From NCBI GenBank assembly GCA_963965975.1, contig OZ014418.1, positions 2,988,775 to 3,052,774 of the forward strand: a stretch of DNA of 64,000 nucleotides. The letters run 5' to 3'. This stretch comes from Xestospongia bergquistia. Taxonomy: Eukaryota > Porifera > Demospongiae > Haplosclerida > Petrosiidae. Numbering within the stretch: the stretch's first letter is position 1; each line of letters opens with the position of its first letter. The position numbers were made by a program, and so were the translations under genes. Positions 1 through 11,900 of the stretch are shown piece after piece. The notes below the pieces were generated by a model. It was given only the letters and a program-made list of their open reading frames with translations. It was not told the origin of the DNA and did no database searches.

Positions 1-620
1 TAAATCACTTGCAACATGTAGCCATGGCAACAGTGGATGCTCAGATGGTATTAATATTTAATCTTTGAAAAATTTTAATCTTTGAGGGATCCCTCTAACA
101 CTGCATTGATAATATTAACAAATTCAGTTGCTTCTTGGTGAAGAACAGTGTCCTACTGAGTCAATTCCTGCTATGGAGTTTGAGATAAGCATCCACAGTA
201 ACTGATTCTTTTACCTGATATACGAAATGGTCAATTTGAGTCTTATTAGCTTCATTCTGAATGTTTAAGTTCTTGGAGGAAGTTCATCCAAGATTTTGTG
301 GTTGTAAAGTGGATTAATAGGCTTGTGATCAGTCTCCATCTAAAAATTCATGCCGATTAAGTGCTTGCTAAATCATTGACATACCCACATAACTACTAGT
401 CCCTCCTCAATCTGTGTGTACCATTCTGTATTGGTAAGTGATCTTGATACATAGGTGACAGGCCTGAAATCACCATCCAGTTCTCTCTGTCTCAGAATAG
501 CACTTATCCTGTAAATCTGCTGATACAATAGTTGGTCAATTATGTTCATAGAGGGCTAAAACTGGTTTAGAGTTGAGACATTGTTTCAACTTTCAAAATG
601 ACCTTCACTGTTTCCTCTGT
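1..620 (-). pseudogene. Ty3/gypsy retrotransposon RNase H remnant (cut by the window edge)
   Basis: Read on the reverse strand this stretch gives, through several stops and frame changes, the RNase H pattern of a Ty3/gypsy polyprotein: an 'IVSAD' start, 'DFRPVTYVSRSLTN', a 'METDHKP' block and a downstream 'LDELPPRT' block. RNase H would degrade the RNA strand during reverse transcription. No long open frame is left, so it is dead. The rest of the element lies outside the window. Other families carry RNase H, but the METDHKP block and the order match gypsy elements. Confidence 0.6.
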
Positions 621-639
621 GAAGGTCTAACTTATTTTA

Positions 640-1140
640 TTATGTGTTAATGATATTTACTCTGTCAAGATTTTGTTAATTAGTGTAATTATAACCTAAT
701 TTGTGCTAATAACCAGCTCGTTGAGTTTTTCTTTTGTATATTTGACTGGGTTTTGGTTCATTTTGTTGCTACTATTGTTACTTGTCTTAGCATAGTCTTT
801 TGTTGTTTCTTACCTTTTAAGAGTGTCTTATAATCTGTATCAGATATAGTTGACTTTGTTCCCTTTCTAAAAGAAAGTCTTTTGACTAAACTTACTCAGT
901 CCATTATATTTGGTGTCAAGCAGTGGCATCGTCGATCATATAACTTGACCACATCGTAAGTGCATGTTATGAACGGGAAAGCATTATAGAAGGATGGCCA
1001 TGGAGCTAGAAGAGACTCTAAAGTTGGTAGCATATGCGAGATGCTGAAGTTTCTAATGGAAGAGAGACCGAAGCGGAACGAAGAGATTGCTATAGAACGA
1101 TGTTGTAGGGATGACAAGCTAGCAGAGGAACGTTGAAACC
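640..1140 (+). other. Possible 5' LTR and leader of the forward gypsy remnant
   Basis: No gene. T-rich DNA leads up to TTGGTGTCAAGCAGTGG at 910-926, which looks like the tRNA primer binding site seen just after a 5' LTR (TGGTGTCAGAAGTGG type). It sits about 215 bases upstream of the first Gag codons. The LTR boundaries are not defined and no matching 3' LTR was found. Confidence 0.3.
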
Positions 1141-1900
1141 ATGTTTAGTATGCTGGCGAAAATTAAAGAAGAATCCAGTAGGAAGCGGGACTCAGCTGCT
1201 ACAAGCAGTAGTTATTTTGAAAAACATGAAGAGACGAAGATGACGAGTCTAACCGAGAAGGATGATTTAGAGGCTTATCTCACAACTTTCGAACAAATGG
1301 TGGAAGGATATGAAATTGGAAAAGAGAAATGGGATTACAAATTAGCACCCCAATTAATAGGAAAGGCTCAGTAGGCATATGCAACCTGAAAAGCTAGGGG
1401 CTATGAGGAGCTTAAGTCAGTGGTGTAGAGGAAATACTATATCAACGAGGAGACATATTGTCAGAGATTCGGGACATCTAAAAGACAAGAAGGCAAGTCA
1501 TTTCACAAGTTAGCAATACATATAATGGATTTTTCAAAGAAGTGGATGAGGGATTGCAATACCATCGAGAATATATGTGAAGCAGTTGTTATAGAGCAAT
1601 TTATCAATACTCTGCCTGAGAATATACGCGTCTAGATTAAGGAGAGAAAACATACCACAATTTTAGAGGCTGGGCAGTTAGCGGATGACTATCTTCAAGC
1701 CTGAGTTACTAGCAGAGATACCATTGTCAAGCCTCATGCCAAGGGCCTATTGTCCAAGAATCCTGTACCTGCAAGCAGTAGTAAGCACTGTTTCAATTGT
1801 GATCGAATGGATCATTTAGAAAAGGACTGTTCAAAGAAACCAGTAAGATCTGATCCAGCAAGACAAGGTCAAGGTCCAGCAAATGTGTTCCCTGTCATTG
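1141..1900 (+). pseudogene. Ty3/gypsy Gag remnant with CCHC zinc knuckle
   Basis: The first 77 codons are open (charged, capsid-like), then an in-frame stop at 1372 is followed by more of the same protein: a SCAN/gag-like block including 'KSFHKLAIHIMDFSKKW' and 'IKERKHTTILEAGQLADDY', with further stops. At 1789-1830 lies a zinc knuckle, C-F-N-C-D-R-M-D-H-L-E-K-D-C, spacing CX2CX4HX4C, the RNA-binding motif of retroelement nucleocapsids. Gag would coat the element RNA in a particle. With three or more stops it is not functional. Protease and RT follow in the expected order. Confidence 0.75.
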
Positions 1901-1929
1901 AGAAACCTCAGATCATTTTGTAGTGGAAT

Positions 1930-2383
1930 AGTTGAAGGCCAGCAGGTTGATGATATATTGTTGGATACACGATACTCCAGAACCCTTGTACAACTATGAT
2001 TGATACCATCAACAAAATATCTGCCTGAATGCATGAGTATTTGATGTGCACATGAGGATCTTCTGACATATCAGCTAGCATTAGTTGGCATGGAGATCAA
2101 CGGAGTTAAGTTCACAATGGAAGTGGCAGTTGCTGGTAAACTACCAAGGTCATTACTATTAGGCACAGATGCTCCTATATTGTGGTCTCTATTCAGCCAA
2201 CCACATACCAAGCCATCTAATTCAGAGCAGCTGGGAGTATTTGCAGTCACAGGGGTTCAAGCTAGAAAGGAAATAGAGGAAGTGCAGCTTCAACTTCCAA
2301 AGGAAGTGGAATCTGGAGTGCAGCCTCATCAGTTAAGTGAACTCAGCGACAATATTCAATATAGACAAAGTGGATATGTATGA
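1930..2383 (+). pseudogene. Ty3/gypsy aspartic protease remnant
   Basis: Just after the zinc knuckle, 'VDDILLDTRYSRTLV' occupies the position of the retropepsin active site, normally LDTG followed by a similar S-R-T-L-V; here the essential glycine of DTG is arginine. A stretch from 2090 to 2380 continues with 'LPRSLLLGTDAP', the conserved block near the end of these proteases. Stops interrupt the frame. The family cleaves the polyprotein; this copy could not. Confidence 0.65.
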
Positions 2384-2449
2384 CAAAAAGAAACCAAAGA
2401 AAATATTTCATATTAATATGCTCTGGAAATGGAACACACCTATGACTTA

Positions 2450-3100
2450 TAATTGTTATAGTGAAGAGTTTAAAGACAATGGAGAGGATGTTATGGTGTG
2501 GACAGATGCTGTTACATCATATTATTTCCCTCCAAAGATAGATGAAAATCTCACCACTGAACAGAGACAGGAGTTAGATGCACTGTTGAATGAGTTCTCT
2601 GAAGCTCTTGATGATGTAACAGGACAAACAGATATTACTATTCATCATATTGATACAGACAATTCACCACCGATTCTCCAATCTCCATACAGAATTCCTC
2701 ATCCTTATAAAGAAACAGATAAAAAGGAATTAGACCTAATATTTATCTACTGGAATTATAGAGCCAGCAAAATGAGAGGCCATCACCCACAGTCTTAGTG
2801 ACAAAGAAAGATGGGAGTTTGCATGTTTGTGTTGATTATCGTAAACTTAACAGCTGTACCTGAGCTGATGCTTACTCTATGCCTTGAATAGATGATCTTA
2901 TTGATCAAATGAGCTAGGCAAAATACATCTCATCTTTGGACTTATCAAGAGGTTATTGGCAAGTTCCTCTTGTTGAAGCAGACAGACATAAAACATTATT
3001 CATTATCTCATGTGGAATGTATCAATTTTGAGTAATGCTTTTCAGTCTCTGTGGAGCTCCTGCTACTTTCCAATGAATAATGGACAATGTACAAGATATA
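2450..3100 (+). pseudogene. Ty3/gypsy reverse transcriptase remnant (N-terminal half)
   Basis: An open stretch to 2798 carries the linker before RT ('NLTTEQRQELDALLNEF', 'QSPYRIPHPYKE'). From about 2795 the RT fingers/palm follow with stops: 'VTKKDGSLHVCVDYRKLNS', 'YISSLDLSRGYWQVPL', then 'FSLCGAPATFQ'. The match stops at about 3100, before the catalytic YXDD block, where sequence of opposite orientation begins. It is a truncated, dead copy. Confidence 0.8.
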
Positions 3101-5000
3101 TGAATTTCCTGCTTTGCTTTCTGGTAGTGGTCCTAGAATATCAACACCAACAATTTGCATTGGATAACTAGTTTTATTGCCTGCAATGGAGCATAATTTT
3201 TCTTAGGAGCAGATTTCAAGATTTACAGGTCTTACACCAATTATGGATGTCTTGTTGCATGCCAGGTCAGTAAAACCTTTCCTTAAGTTTGTGTAATGAC
3301 TTCTCTTCTCCTAAATGACCTTCGAGTGCTCCTGCATGTATTTCTTCTAGGACCTCTTCCCTAAGAGTATGTGAAACCACTAACTGTAACCAGGTACATT
3401 TACTATGTGTATCTTCATATCTTCTAAGAACACCATCTTCCACCAGCAATCTACTCCATAGTTGTAATAAACGTTGTCCTTCTGGTCCTTCTTGTCTAAC
3501 ATCATCAGATCTTGGTTTCTCATACTTTTCAAGTGACTGTAGAATCAAACTAATTGGACCATCACCAAGCTGCATCTGACGTAAATTTTGTGATGATTTT
3601 TCTGTAATACCATGACAGTATTTTCTTTCTGTATGTCTACAACTTGTGACGATGAGTCAGCATGGCTTTCTCTTCCACACTGTGTACATGACCCTCTAGA
3701 CAGTGCATCAATATTTTGGTGTTTTCGTCTAGACCCATGAGAGATTATAAAATCATACTCCTGTAATCTTTCCATCCACCGAGCCAACTGACCTTCTGAC
3801 TCTTTAAAGTTCTGTAGCCATGTTAAGGATCCATGGTCAGTACAAAGCCAAAACTTTCTTCCCAGGAGATATGGTCTGAAATGTCGAGTAAAAACACTAC
3901 AGCTAACAACTCCTTTCTTATCACACAATAGCAACGTTCAGGTCTGGTCAGCACACGACTAGCTAGAGTAAGTGATAACTCATTCACTTCCATCCTCCTG
4001 TAGCTGTGATAATACTGCACCAATCTCAATATCACTGCCATCTGTATCCAGAATAAATGTTAGTGAAAAATCTGGAAACAGTAAAATTGGGGTAGTAACA
4101 AGTCTTTGTCGAAGCTCTTCCAAAGCTCTTTGAAAATCATCCATCAATTCAAATTTTGCTGTCTTCTCTGTGAGACGATGTAGAGGTTTACTTATGCTAG
4201 CAAAGTCCTTCACAAACCTTCCATAATAATTTGAGGAGGGTTATGGCCATTGTGCCACCTTTTCTGTCTTCTCTGGATCTGTCTGTACTCCTTCGGCAGA
4301 TACTATATGACCCAGAAACTTGACTTGCTCCAAACATTGATCATGCTCCTCTTTCAAACTTTCATAAACAAGAATATCATCAATCATAGAAATCACTCCA
4401 GGTAGACTTGCAAGACTCTCAGGTATACACTTTGGAAATATTCTGGTGCTGAGGAAATACAAAAGGAAAGTCTATTAAAGCAAAGTATTCTATATTGGGT
4501 AATAAAATTTGTTAAAAAATGATTCATTGGCTAGTGTAATCTGCCAGAACCTGAATTAGCATCCAATTTGGAGAATAGTTTTCCATTTGTCAACAACTCC
4601 TTCCACCAAAGGTAGGATATGCCTCCTCACATTATTTGCATGTTCATTGTAGTAAGATCACATATATTATGTATCTCATGACTAGATTTTGGTATGACAA
4701 TCATTTCTGAGCACCATCTGTTCAGTTTAACAACTCTACAGATTACTCTTGTTCTTTCCATTAGATCAATTTCTTCTTTGATTTTAGAGAACAATGGGAG
4801 TGGTACGAGGTGTTGTCAATGAAGATGGAGTTGGGTTATCAATTAAATTAATTGTTAATCTCCTGTGATTGTACCAATGCCTCTAAAAGATATGTGGATG
4901 AGGGTTGTAATTAGATTCCATCTTCTGGAATTACTGTTATGTCTGTTCCTGTATCAAGTTTTAAACAATATCATCACATGGACATTTTTAAAAGTAAGTT
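3095..5000 (-). mobile_element. Ty3/gypsy remnant: protease, RT, RNase H, integrase start
   Basis: On the reverse strand, from high to low coordinates: an intact-looking protease site 'LDTGTDITVIPED' (4930-4970); RT from about 4870 with 'WCSEMIVIPKSSHEI', 'FSKLDANSG', 'ISSAPEYF' and the catalytic-region block 'SMIDDILVY' (4360-4400), then 'VKFLGHIVSAEGVQTDPEK'; RNase H (4213-3545) with 'LDTDGSDIEIGAVLSQL' and a terminal 'NIDALSRG'; the integrase zinc-binding region (3575-3267, 'HAGALEGHLGEEKSLHKL'); and the first integrase core block 'VDILGPLPES' near 3110. Frameshifts break it about every 200 bases. It abuts the forward remnant at about 3100. Confidence 0.85.
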
Positions 5001-5129
5001 GCATAAATCACTTAGGGGACAAGAAGTTAAACAGGGTAATAATAATCATATGTATACACAAAGAATTCGGAGTAAACACAAGACACATCAAACAATAATA
5101 CAGTATTTCCTCCCACCTTAAGATTAAAA

Positions 5130-5600
5130 TTATTGGTCAGGATGTTTACGAATTCTAGTAGATCTTTTGGTCCTGGAATTGGTGCTGATACTGAACTAGA
5201 GTCCACAGTAACTCTCTAACTCTAGGAAAACCAAGATGTCTACCTATGTAACTGATCTATGCATCTTCTAATTTCAATCCATTCTTCAATTTCAAAATGT
5301 AGGTTACTGGACCTAATCTGTTATAAACAGTTCCCCCTATCATTTAGGACCACTTCTATAATTCCTAACAAAGACAGTGTCATCTTCTCTGACCTCTCTG
5401 AATAGACATGAGCTTCTTACTGTTTCTACATTTTAGACTTTACCTTTCCCCCATTTTAGACTCTACCTTTTCCTGGAGATCTGGGTGCAACAAATGCAAA
5501 CGAGATTTTAGTTTTCTACCAAAAAGTAATTCTGCAAGAACTTGGTTGTAGAAGATTGATAAGTCACTCTGTAATTGAATAAAACCCTAGACAATTTACA
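5130..5600 (-). pseudogene. Ty3/gypsy integrase C-terminal remnant
   Basis: Reverse-strand translation gives, with frame changes, 'GRKLKSRLHLLHPDLQEKV', a short gap, then 'VRNYRSGPKW', 'TVYNRLGPVTYILKL' and 'GLKLEDAQI'. This is the C-terminal (GPY/F-like) integrase region that follows the catalytic core in gypsy elements. It lies upstream of the protease of the previous remnant, so it should belong to a different, adjacent insertion. Confidence 0.6.
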
Positions 5601-5661
5601 CTCTAAAGATCCTGTAAAGTTCGCAACTCAATAACAACAACTGTTTTTAAAACGAAATGTA

Positions 5662-5663
<2 letters not shown>

Positions 5664-5713
<50 letters not shown>
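5664..5713. repeat. (AT)n microsatellite
   Basis: About 25 uninterrupted AT dinucleotides between two gypsy remnants. Confidence 0.95.
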
Positions 5714-5714
<1 letters not shown>

Positions 5715-5759
5715 TAATCAAAATAATGAATATTATAATTCAAGTCCATAGTGAAAAGT

Positions 5760-7830
5760 CCAAAGGATACTACATCTCCCCCCAGTTCTGGTAGACACTG
5801 TTCAACTAGACTACATATCAGTCAGGTGGTTTTCACTGTCTCTAACTTCTCTTAGTTGAGATGTATCACCAGAAGTGTTAAACTGAGTAATGGGTGGTGT
5901 CTTATCTACACTTGAGTGCTCATCTTGACTTGGAAGTCTGTTTAAGTCACGTCTATTTCTTCTGACAACTCCTGTTGAGGTTTGAACTTGGTATGATCTT
6001 GGTCATTGTTCATTTTCCACTTCTCCAGAAACTCCTTGATCAGATATCCATACTTCATCTCCAGGTTCTAAAATATGTTGTTCGGATGTCTTACATCTTT
6101 TATGATAATTTTCTTTCTGTTTAATTTTCATCTCTTTATCTTTCATCCTGAGCTTTTTACTGTTTGGCAATTTAGGTTGAAGCTGTTTTAGTGGGATGGG
6201 TATGGTGGTTCTCAATGCTCTTCCCATTAATAACTCAGCTGGACTATAGCCTAATTTCAGGGGAGTAGAACGATAAGCAAGTAAGGTTAAATATGGACCA
6301 TTAGATTGTTTAAGTAGTCCTTTCACAGTTTGAACAGCTCTTTCAGATTCTCCATTTGCTTGTGGAAAAGGTGGGCTACTGGTAATATGGTTGAATTTGT
6401 AGTCTCTTGCAAACTGGGCAAACTCAGATAATGAATATTGTGGTTCGTTATCAGAGACCACTATCTAGGGGATTCCATGTCTAATGAATATGGATTTAAG
6501 GTGATTAATAACTCCTCTGGAGGTAGTTGAAGGTAGTTTCGCTATTTCAATAAATCTGGAATAGTAATCCACCACAAGTAAATATGATACTTGTTTCCAT
6601 TCAAACAGATCGGTCCTAACTTTTTGCCATGGTGTATCTGGTAGTTCTGAAGGGAATAATGGGTCAAATTGTGGTCCTTGAAACTGACAAAATACTCTAC
6701 ACTTCTTGATATATTCTTCTATATCTATATTGATTCCAGGACATCAAACTGAGCAGCAAGCTCTTTCCTTACATTTGTGTATTCCCTGATGACTTGAGTG
6801 TAGTTGTGACAGCACTTCCTGCTGAAGGTCTTTTGGGATCACTATTCTGTTACTTCTCATCATCAGTCCACTATGAATTGATAAATCTCCAAATCTCATA
6901 CACTTCTTCTTTCTCCTCCCTTGCTGAATTTCCTTTTTCATTTCTGAAGTGTTGGATCTTTCTCGTTATTTCATGATCAGGAGACAAAATCTTTGTATTC
7001 TTATAGTTAACTCTTCCAAGTTTTTCGTTGACACCAAAGGAACTAACAATTTGTGATCTGTTTCTAGTAAAAACTTGGACCCCAGAAGGTATAGATTGAG
7101 CCTTTCACAGGCCCAAGTCATTGCTAGTGCCTCTTTTTCTATTTGGACGTATCTCTGTTCACACTCAGTCATAGCTCTTGATACATATGCAATCAGTCTC
7201 AAACTTCTATCTAGTTGTTTCTGACATAACACAGCACCTAGTCCATATGCAGAGGCATCAGCAGACATTATCATTTGTCTATTTGGTTCAAATAATGCCA
7301 AGCATTTTTCTGTACATAATGATTCTTTCAATTCCAGGAATGCCTTCTCTTGGTTTGGACCCCAATACCACTGCTTCTTATTTGAGAGCAGGTCTCGAAT
7401 TGGCTTAGTTTGTTCTGCTAAATGAGGTGAAAACTTGTTTAACTGGTTCAACATCCCTAGGAAACATCTCATTTCTGATACATTGGTGGGTCTTGGAACA
7501 TTTTAAATTGCTTTTGTTTTTTCAGGATCAGGTGATACTCCCTTTTCATTTACAATATGGCCAAGAAAGGAAATCTCTGTAGCATAGAATTGGTATTTCT
7601 CTTTATTGAGTGTCACTCCTTCTCTCTTGAATTTCCCTAAAACCGTGACAAGTCGTTTGTGATGTTCTTTCTCAGTTTTCCCATATATCAACAGATCATC
7701 AATCAGTCCAACTACACCATCGGATTCACTTAAACTTTCCAATATCTTCTTTTAAAAAGGTCGGGTGCTGAGGAAATAACAAATGGTAGACGATTAAACT
7801 TGTAAGGTGACAATCTTACATGAAACAATT
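5760..7830 (-). mobile_element. Ty3/gypsy remnant: RT, RNase H and near-complete integrase
   Basis: The best-preserved retroelement here. From high to low coordinates: RT 'YKFNRLPFVISSAPDLF' (7780-7830) and 'GLIDDLLIYGKTEKEHHKRL' (7742-7503) ending in a 'FLGHIVNEKGVSPDPEK' block; RNase H open over 168 codons (7472-6966) with 'SADASAYGLGAVL' and 'FLLETDHKLLVPL'; the integrase HHCC zinc region (6941-6720: paired histidines in 'LHSSHQGIHKC', cysteines in 'CRVFC'); the integrase core with 'VRTDLFEW', 'VVSDNEPQYS' and the last acidic residue in 'ANGESERAVQTVKGLL', so a D,D-E set is visible; then a 152-codon open stretch to 6003 with the C-terminal domain ('LEPGDEVWISDQGVSGEV'). One stop precedes 'VVSDN' and there are breaks at the domain joints, so it is probably inactive. 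No LTRs were identified. Confidence 0.88.
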
Positions 7831-7885
7831 CCTATTAAAAAATTAAATAACTTAGCACTCAAATTGGTTACTTTTACCTTCAACA

Positions 7886-9706
7886 TTAATTTAGTCTCAA
7901 GTATCCTTCAAGTAAATCATGCATTATGTCTGGAATTAATGCACCAGTAGCTACTTTAAAAATAAGTAAGACTATCCAAAATAGACTATCGATTAATACC
8001 ATATAGGACTGAATAATGCTTATACATGTCATCCCTGGTTTGCTCTTTAATTCTAGTACACAGTTGAATGTGTTTTTCGGCATTCCTTAAATGAGTAGAT
8101 GATTCCCAAAACTGCAAAATTATAAAAATATTTACTACATTATAAATTGGTTACCTTAGATTGAATATCAGTATCAGTACAAAGACAGTGGTGACACTTT
8201 CTAAAACCAGTATGACCTTGTTTAAATCCACCTAGTTCTTGACTAGCTGGATTACTAGCTGATAAAACAATAATGGTGCCCTTAAAATTGTAATCTTGTC
8301 CTCTTTGATATTCATAAACCCTACATAATGAATAAATACATAAACTTACAGATTATAGCAATCAATAAGGATATTAATAACATACTGATTCAAGTAATTT
8401 AATATTATTAATAAATGGTTCCAAAATCTTATCCATTCCATGTTGCTGTATAATAGATGATTTAGTTAAAGCAATAAGTTGAATTGAATTGACTCTTGAG
8501 CAATAATTTGGATTTAGATTTCCTAGCATAAAGTAAAAAGCCCTTACATGTTACTTCAACAGCTAAAAGCACATGCAAATATATACATACCAACATTGTG
8601 AATCCCAGAGGGTTGCAAAGCTCTAGGTCATCATAATAAAAAATTATTTGAAGACCTGAAGGACCTGAAGGATCTGAAGAGAAAAGAGGATGCTGTTTAA
8701 ATATTGAACCATCACAGTAATCTGAAAGAAAATCAGTTGACGATTGATATCACCTATACAATAGATTAATAAATATTATGATGAATAAGTCTTACCTCTT
8801 TAAGAACAGAATCACTTTGAAGTAGTTTTCAAGAGTTAATAATAATGGAACATAAAACATTTCATCTTTCTTCAATACAGTTCTTCTTTTTCTGCCTGAA
8901 ATTTTTTGAATGTGCCTACAATTTAACACAATTCTATGTGGTTCCTGAAATTAAACTAAATTACTTGCTTACTACAAGGTGAAAATTTTGTTTTGTAGTA
9001 TTGTATCTGTTGATGAAAGGCACCAAAACCAGTAAATGGAGTTAATATCATGTAACAAGAGTATTGGCAAAATTTTCTATATCAGAATTTTCACTCACAA
9101 ACTGTTTCATATCTTCACAAACACTTTTAGTAATCATAATGACAAGTTCGGTTACATCTTCAATTATTCTTGTCATAGCTGTACGAATAGAGTATCTACT
9201 TTCACGAGTTTTAAGAATCCACTGGGCACCATAATTTTCATGTCAAAACTTTCTGTCCCATGACAATCAAATATTTCTTGTTCCTGTGGCTTTGGCTCAA
9301 GAATCTGATTGCTGTCGATGAAGTTGATTGTTGATGAGTCTGAAGGTGATGATTGTTGAAGCAGCACCCTACTCCGCTTCACAGAGCACAATTGATGGTT
9401 CTGGTAGGTACGACAATTTCTAAATGTTCGAAGGAACTCACACTAGATTTTGAAGTTAGAGTCAAGCGAATGAACTAATATCACAGGCTTGTACAGTAAT
9501 TGCTGTGAAGGAGCGAAGAATAAACAGAAAGGGCAAGGCAAGCCCTCCATTTCATATTTCAGTACAAAAGTCACATGGCTATCACGTGATCTTATGGCAC
9601 TTGGTTTGGAGGATTTGGAATCAGCTACTGTGGAAGAAATTTTTGAGCATTTATTAATATCTATTCCTGGAAATGACGAAGCATAATTGAAAATTACAAG
9701 AGGCAT
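7886..9706 (-). pseudogene. Uncharacterised repetitive family (PDIMHDLLEG type), N-terminal and middle exons
   Basis: Reverse-strand exon-like pieces share one recognisable protein family known to me only as long, multi-copy, uncharacterised invertebrate proteins, probably transposon-derived. 9391-9060 reads 'MIMVPSGFLKL'-type sequence then 'RIIEDVTELVIMITKSV'; 8330-8160 reads 'FKGTIIVLSASNPASQELGG' and 'GFRKCHHCLC' up to a GT donor; 8113-7886 reads 'FWESSTHLRNAEKHIQ', 'YGINR', then after a frame change 'GALIPDIMHDLLEG'. Stops and a frameshift lie inside the last exon. Introns of about 50 bases with GT-AG edges separate the pieces. The C-terminal half of the same family occurs at 19.5-20.3 kb. 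Function unknown. Confidence 0.55.
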
Positions 9707-9879
9707 AACGGCTCAGTGTTTATTTAATTAACGGATGAGTACCTTCGCGAACTTGCACCGTTACTGGGTGACACGCTCAAATCAAAAGAGCTGTTTCTCA
9801 TTGCTATAAATGGATCCTGTTTATAGTTCTCCTCAGCCTACTAAGTGTGAGGTAATGTAACTAGTCCAACTTATGTTTA

Positions 9880-9970
9880 GGGTCATGTAGATGGAACGGC
9901 ACCTCGAGAAGGCATGGTCGTTAGGTTTGGGGTTTAAATGATCAAGGTGCCATTTCATCTACATGATCCC
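9880..9970. repeat. Imperfect inverted repeat, about 25-base arms
   Basis: The left arm at 9880-9904 (GGGTCATGTAGATGGAACGG plus CACCT) is nearly the reverse complement of 9946-9970 (AGGTGCCATTTCATCTACAT plus GATCCC), with a loop of about 40 bases. It could be a folded-back terminal repeat of a small element or a palindromic relic. Confidence 0.75.
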
Positions 9971-10422
9971 AGGTTTAGCCCATACCAATGAATGATGTTT
10001 AGGCTCAATATTGGCTCATTGTGGTCACAGTACTGACTAACCTGACTTTGTATATTAATTAACTTCACTGAAATAAAACATTTTTTACACTTATACTTAT
10101 CACCAACTGTAGTTATTTCAAAAAGTACAAACTCTAGTGCTGTTTCAAGCAACACTCCAGTAGGAGGATGTCAACAAAGTTTAATTCCTAAAGTTTTACA
10201 TTCATGAAAACATGCTCATTCACCACCTCCAATTGTTTCCTCTGACAGAGCATCAGATTGGTTAGTATATAATCTTTATTGTTTTTGTTGTAATAATAGT
10301 TCATCTATAGTTCATTGGATAAGCAAATTAATCATACCAACATGGTTTTCTAAGTCAACAATGAAGTGTATAGATGTTGGAATTTTGTCAAGTCATGCTG
10401 GAGATGAAGTCATAAACTCATT

Positions 10423-10545
10423 CTCAACATGTATTATGCTATTTACAACAAGCCTTACTCCTGAAGAATGAAAATCTGTAAAAGACTCAACATGTATTAT
10501 GCTATTTACAACAAGCCTTACTCCTGAAGAATGAAAATCTGTAAA
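10423..10545 (+). repeat. 63-base direct tandem duplication
   Basis: The unit starting CTCAACATGTATTATGCTAT occurs at 10423-10485 and again, virtually unchanged, from 10486. It lies just upstream of a short open stretch and looks recent. Confidence 0.95.
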
Positions 10546-11900
10546 CAGTACTTGAAGGGAGTGCATGTTGCTGAAGTGTTTGAAAGGTTTCTATGGATGA
10601 AAGAACCTTCCTTCGTAAGTTAACTTATTTAATGTATTATGAATAATTGTGTTATTAATAGATAATAAAAAGAGTTTAGTTTAATCACTAACAAAGATCC
10701 TTCAGAGTTTCAGTCTCTTATAAAGACATTGAAGACAGAGTTCTCAAATATCCTGAAATCAAGGAGAAAAGTTAAATTACTACTTAAGCAATACAATTCT
10801 AGTGATTGTAATAACACACCAGGTATGACAGTTCATCAATTTTCACATAAGTTCAATTATCATTTGTAGACGGCAAAACAACTTACATTCTTTTAATAAT
10901 ACAAGGATTGTTCTCACAAAGAGGTCAAACCTCAAATACCGTTTGAGGTAAATTACATATTAAGTATTTACTGTAGTTATCTTCATGACATGATGATGTC
11001 ATTGACAAAGAGACCACTCATGATACCTTATCCATGTGGCTTTTGTATCGTACTATGTATTTGACATCAAGTATCCAATGAACATGAAAAATTTATTAGT
11101 GTTCATGGAACAGCTAGTGAAACCAACAATGTCGGTAACCATGGCAGCCAATGTTGTTATTGATTCGATCATGAAAATGTAATCATTTGTTGTTGATTTG
11201 TCATTTGTCATTGAATAATTTGATTATTGCCATCGGGCTTATGTAACCTTATGGATGTTGCATTGACACCAGTTTGCATGTTGTTTTAACAGTTTTAACA
11301 CTATGCAAATGTCAACAGGTCATTGACACCACATTTTGGTGTTAATGTAACACCATTGTTTTAACAGTGCAATGGTATCTTTTTGAAAACTTCAACCATT
11401 TTGTACTTCTTCAAGATCAAAGGATCTAAGTTGTCCACAAACTACTGCCATACAGCCACAAAATTGCTCCAATGAACAACACATCTCGTCTTCAGAACAA
11501 GATGTTCAAGCTCCTCTTGACTTACAAAGTGAAGAATCAACATCAGGTAAATGAACTAAATCAATAATAATGTATTTGTGCTATTCTAGTTTCCCCTCCA
11601 AGAGAGGGACTGAGAATCTGTGGTAATTATTGTGTTGCTGGTGATAATTGTAGATCCTGTCAAAAGAGCCTCATCATTACTGGGCATTTCAACTTCTAAT
11701 ATTCCTGATAATGGTCTTTTCAGAACCACCACACCCATTCTTTACAACGGTTCTTTTCAGAGCCCTAACAATTTTTTGAATCATGTGACATACTCAATAC
11801 GGAGTAACATTAGAAAAATAGGTAAAAATTATTTTTCAATAAAATCATTTTTACAAACAAAGCGTCTTCATCCTCGTGTATCTTGGGAACGGAAGGCGTG
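10546..11900 (+). other. Unassigned exon-like pieces
   Basis: Three short open stretches end in good GT donors: about 10546-10616 ('YLKGVHVAEVFERFLWMK'), about 10690-10822 ('EFQSLIKTLKTEFSNILKSR', lysine-rich), and about 11420-11547 followed by 11590-11820 ('GISTSNIPDNGLFRTTTPIL'). I do not recognise the protein and the phases do not join cleanly, so this may be a decayed gene or a transposon part. The surrounding DNA (9.97-12.73 kb) holds nothing else I can name. Confidence 0.25.

Noticed and set aside
9489-9686. Small forward protein 'MALGLEDLESATVEEIFEHL'
   Set aside because: Helical looking but antisense to an open reverse-strand stretch beside the PDIMHDLLEG family exons, with no homologue I recognise; left unassigned.
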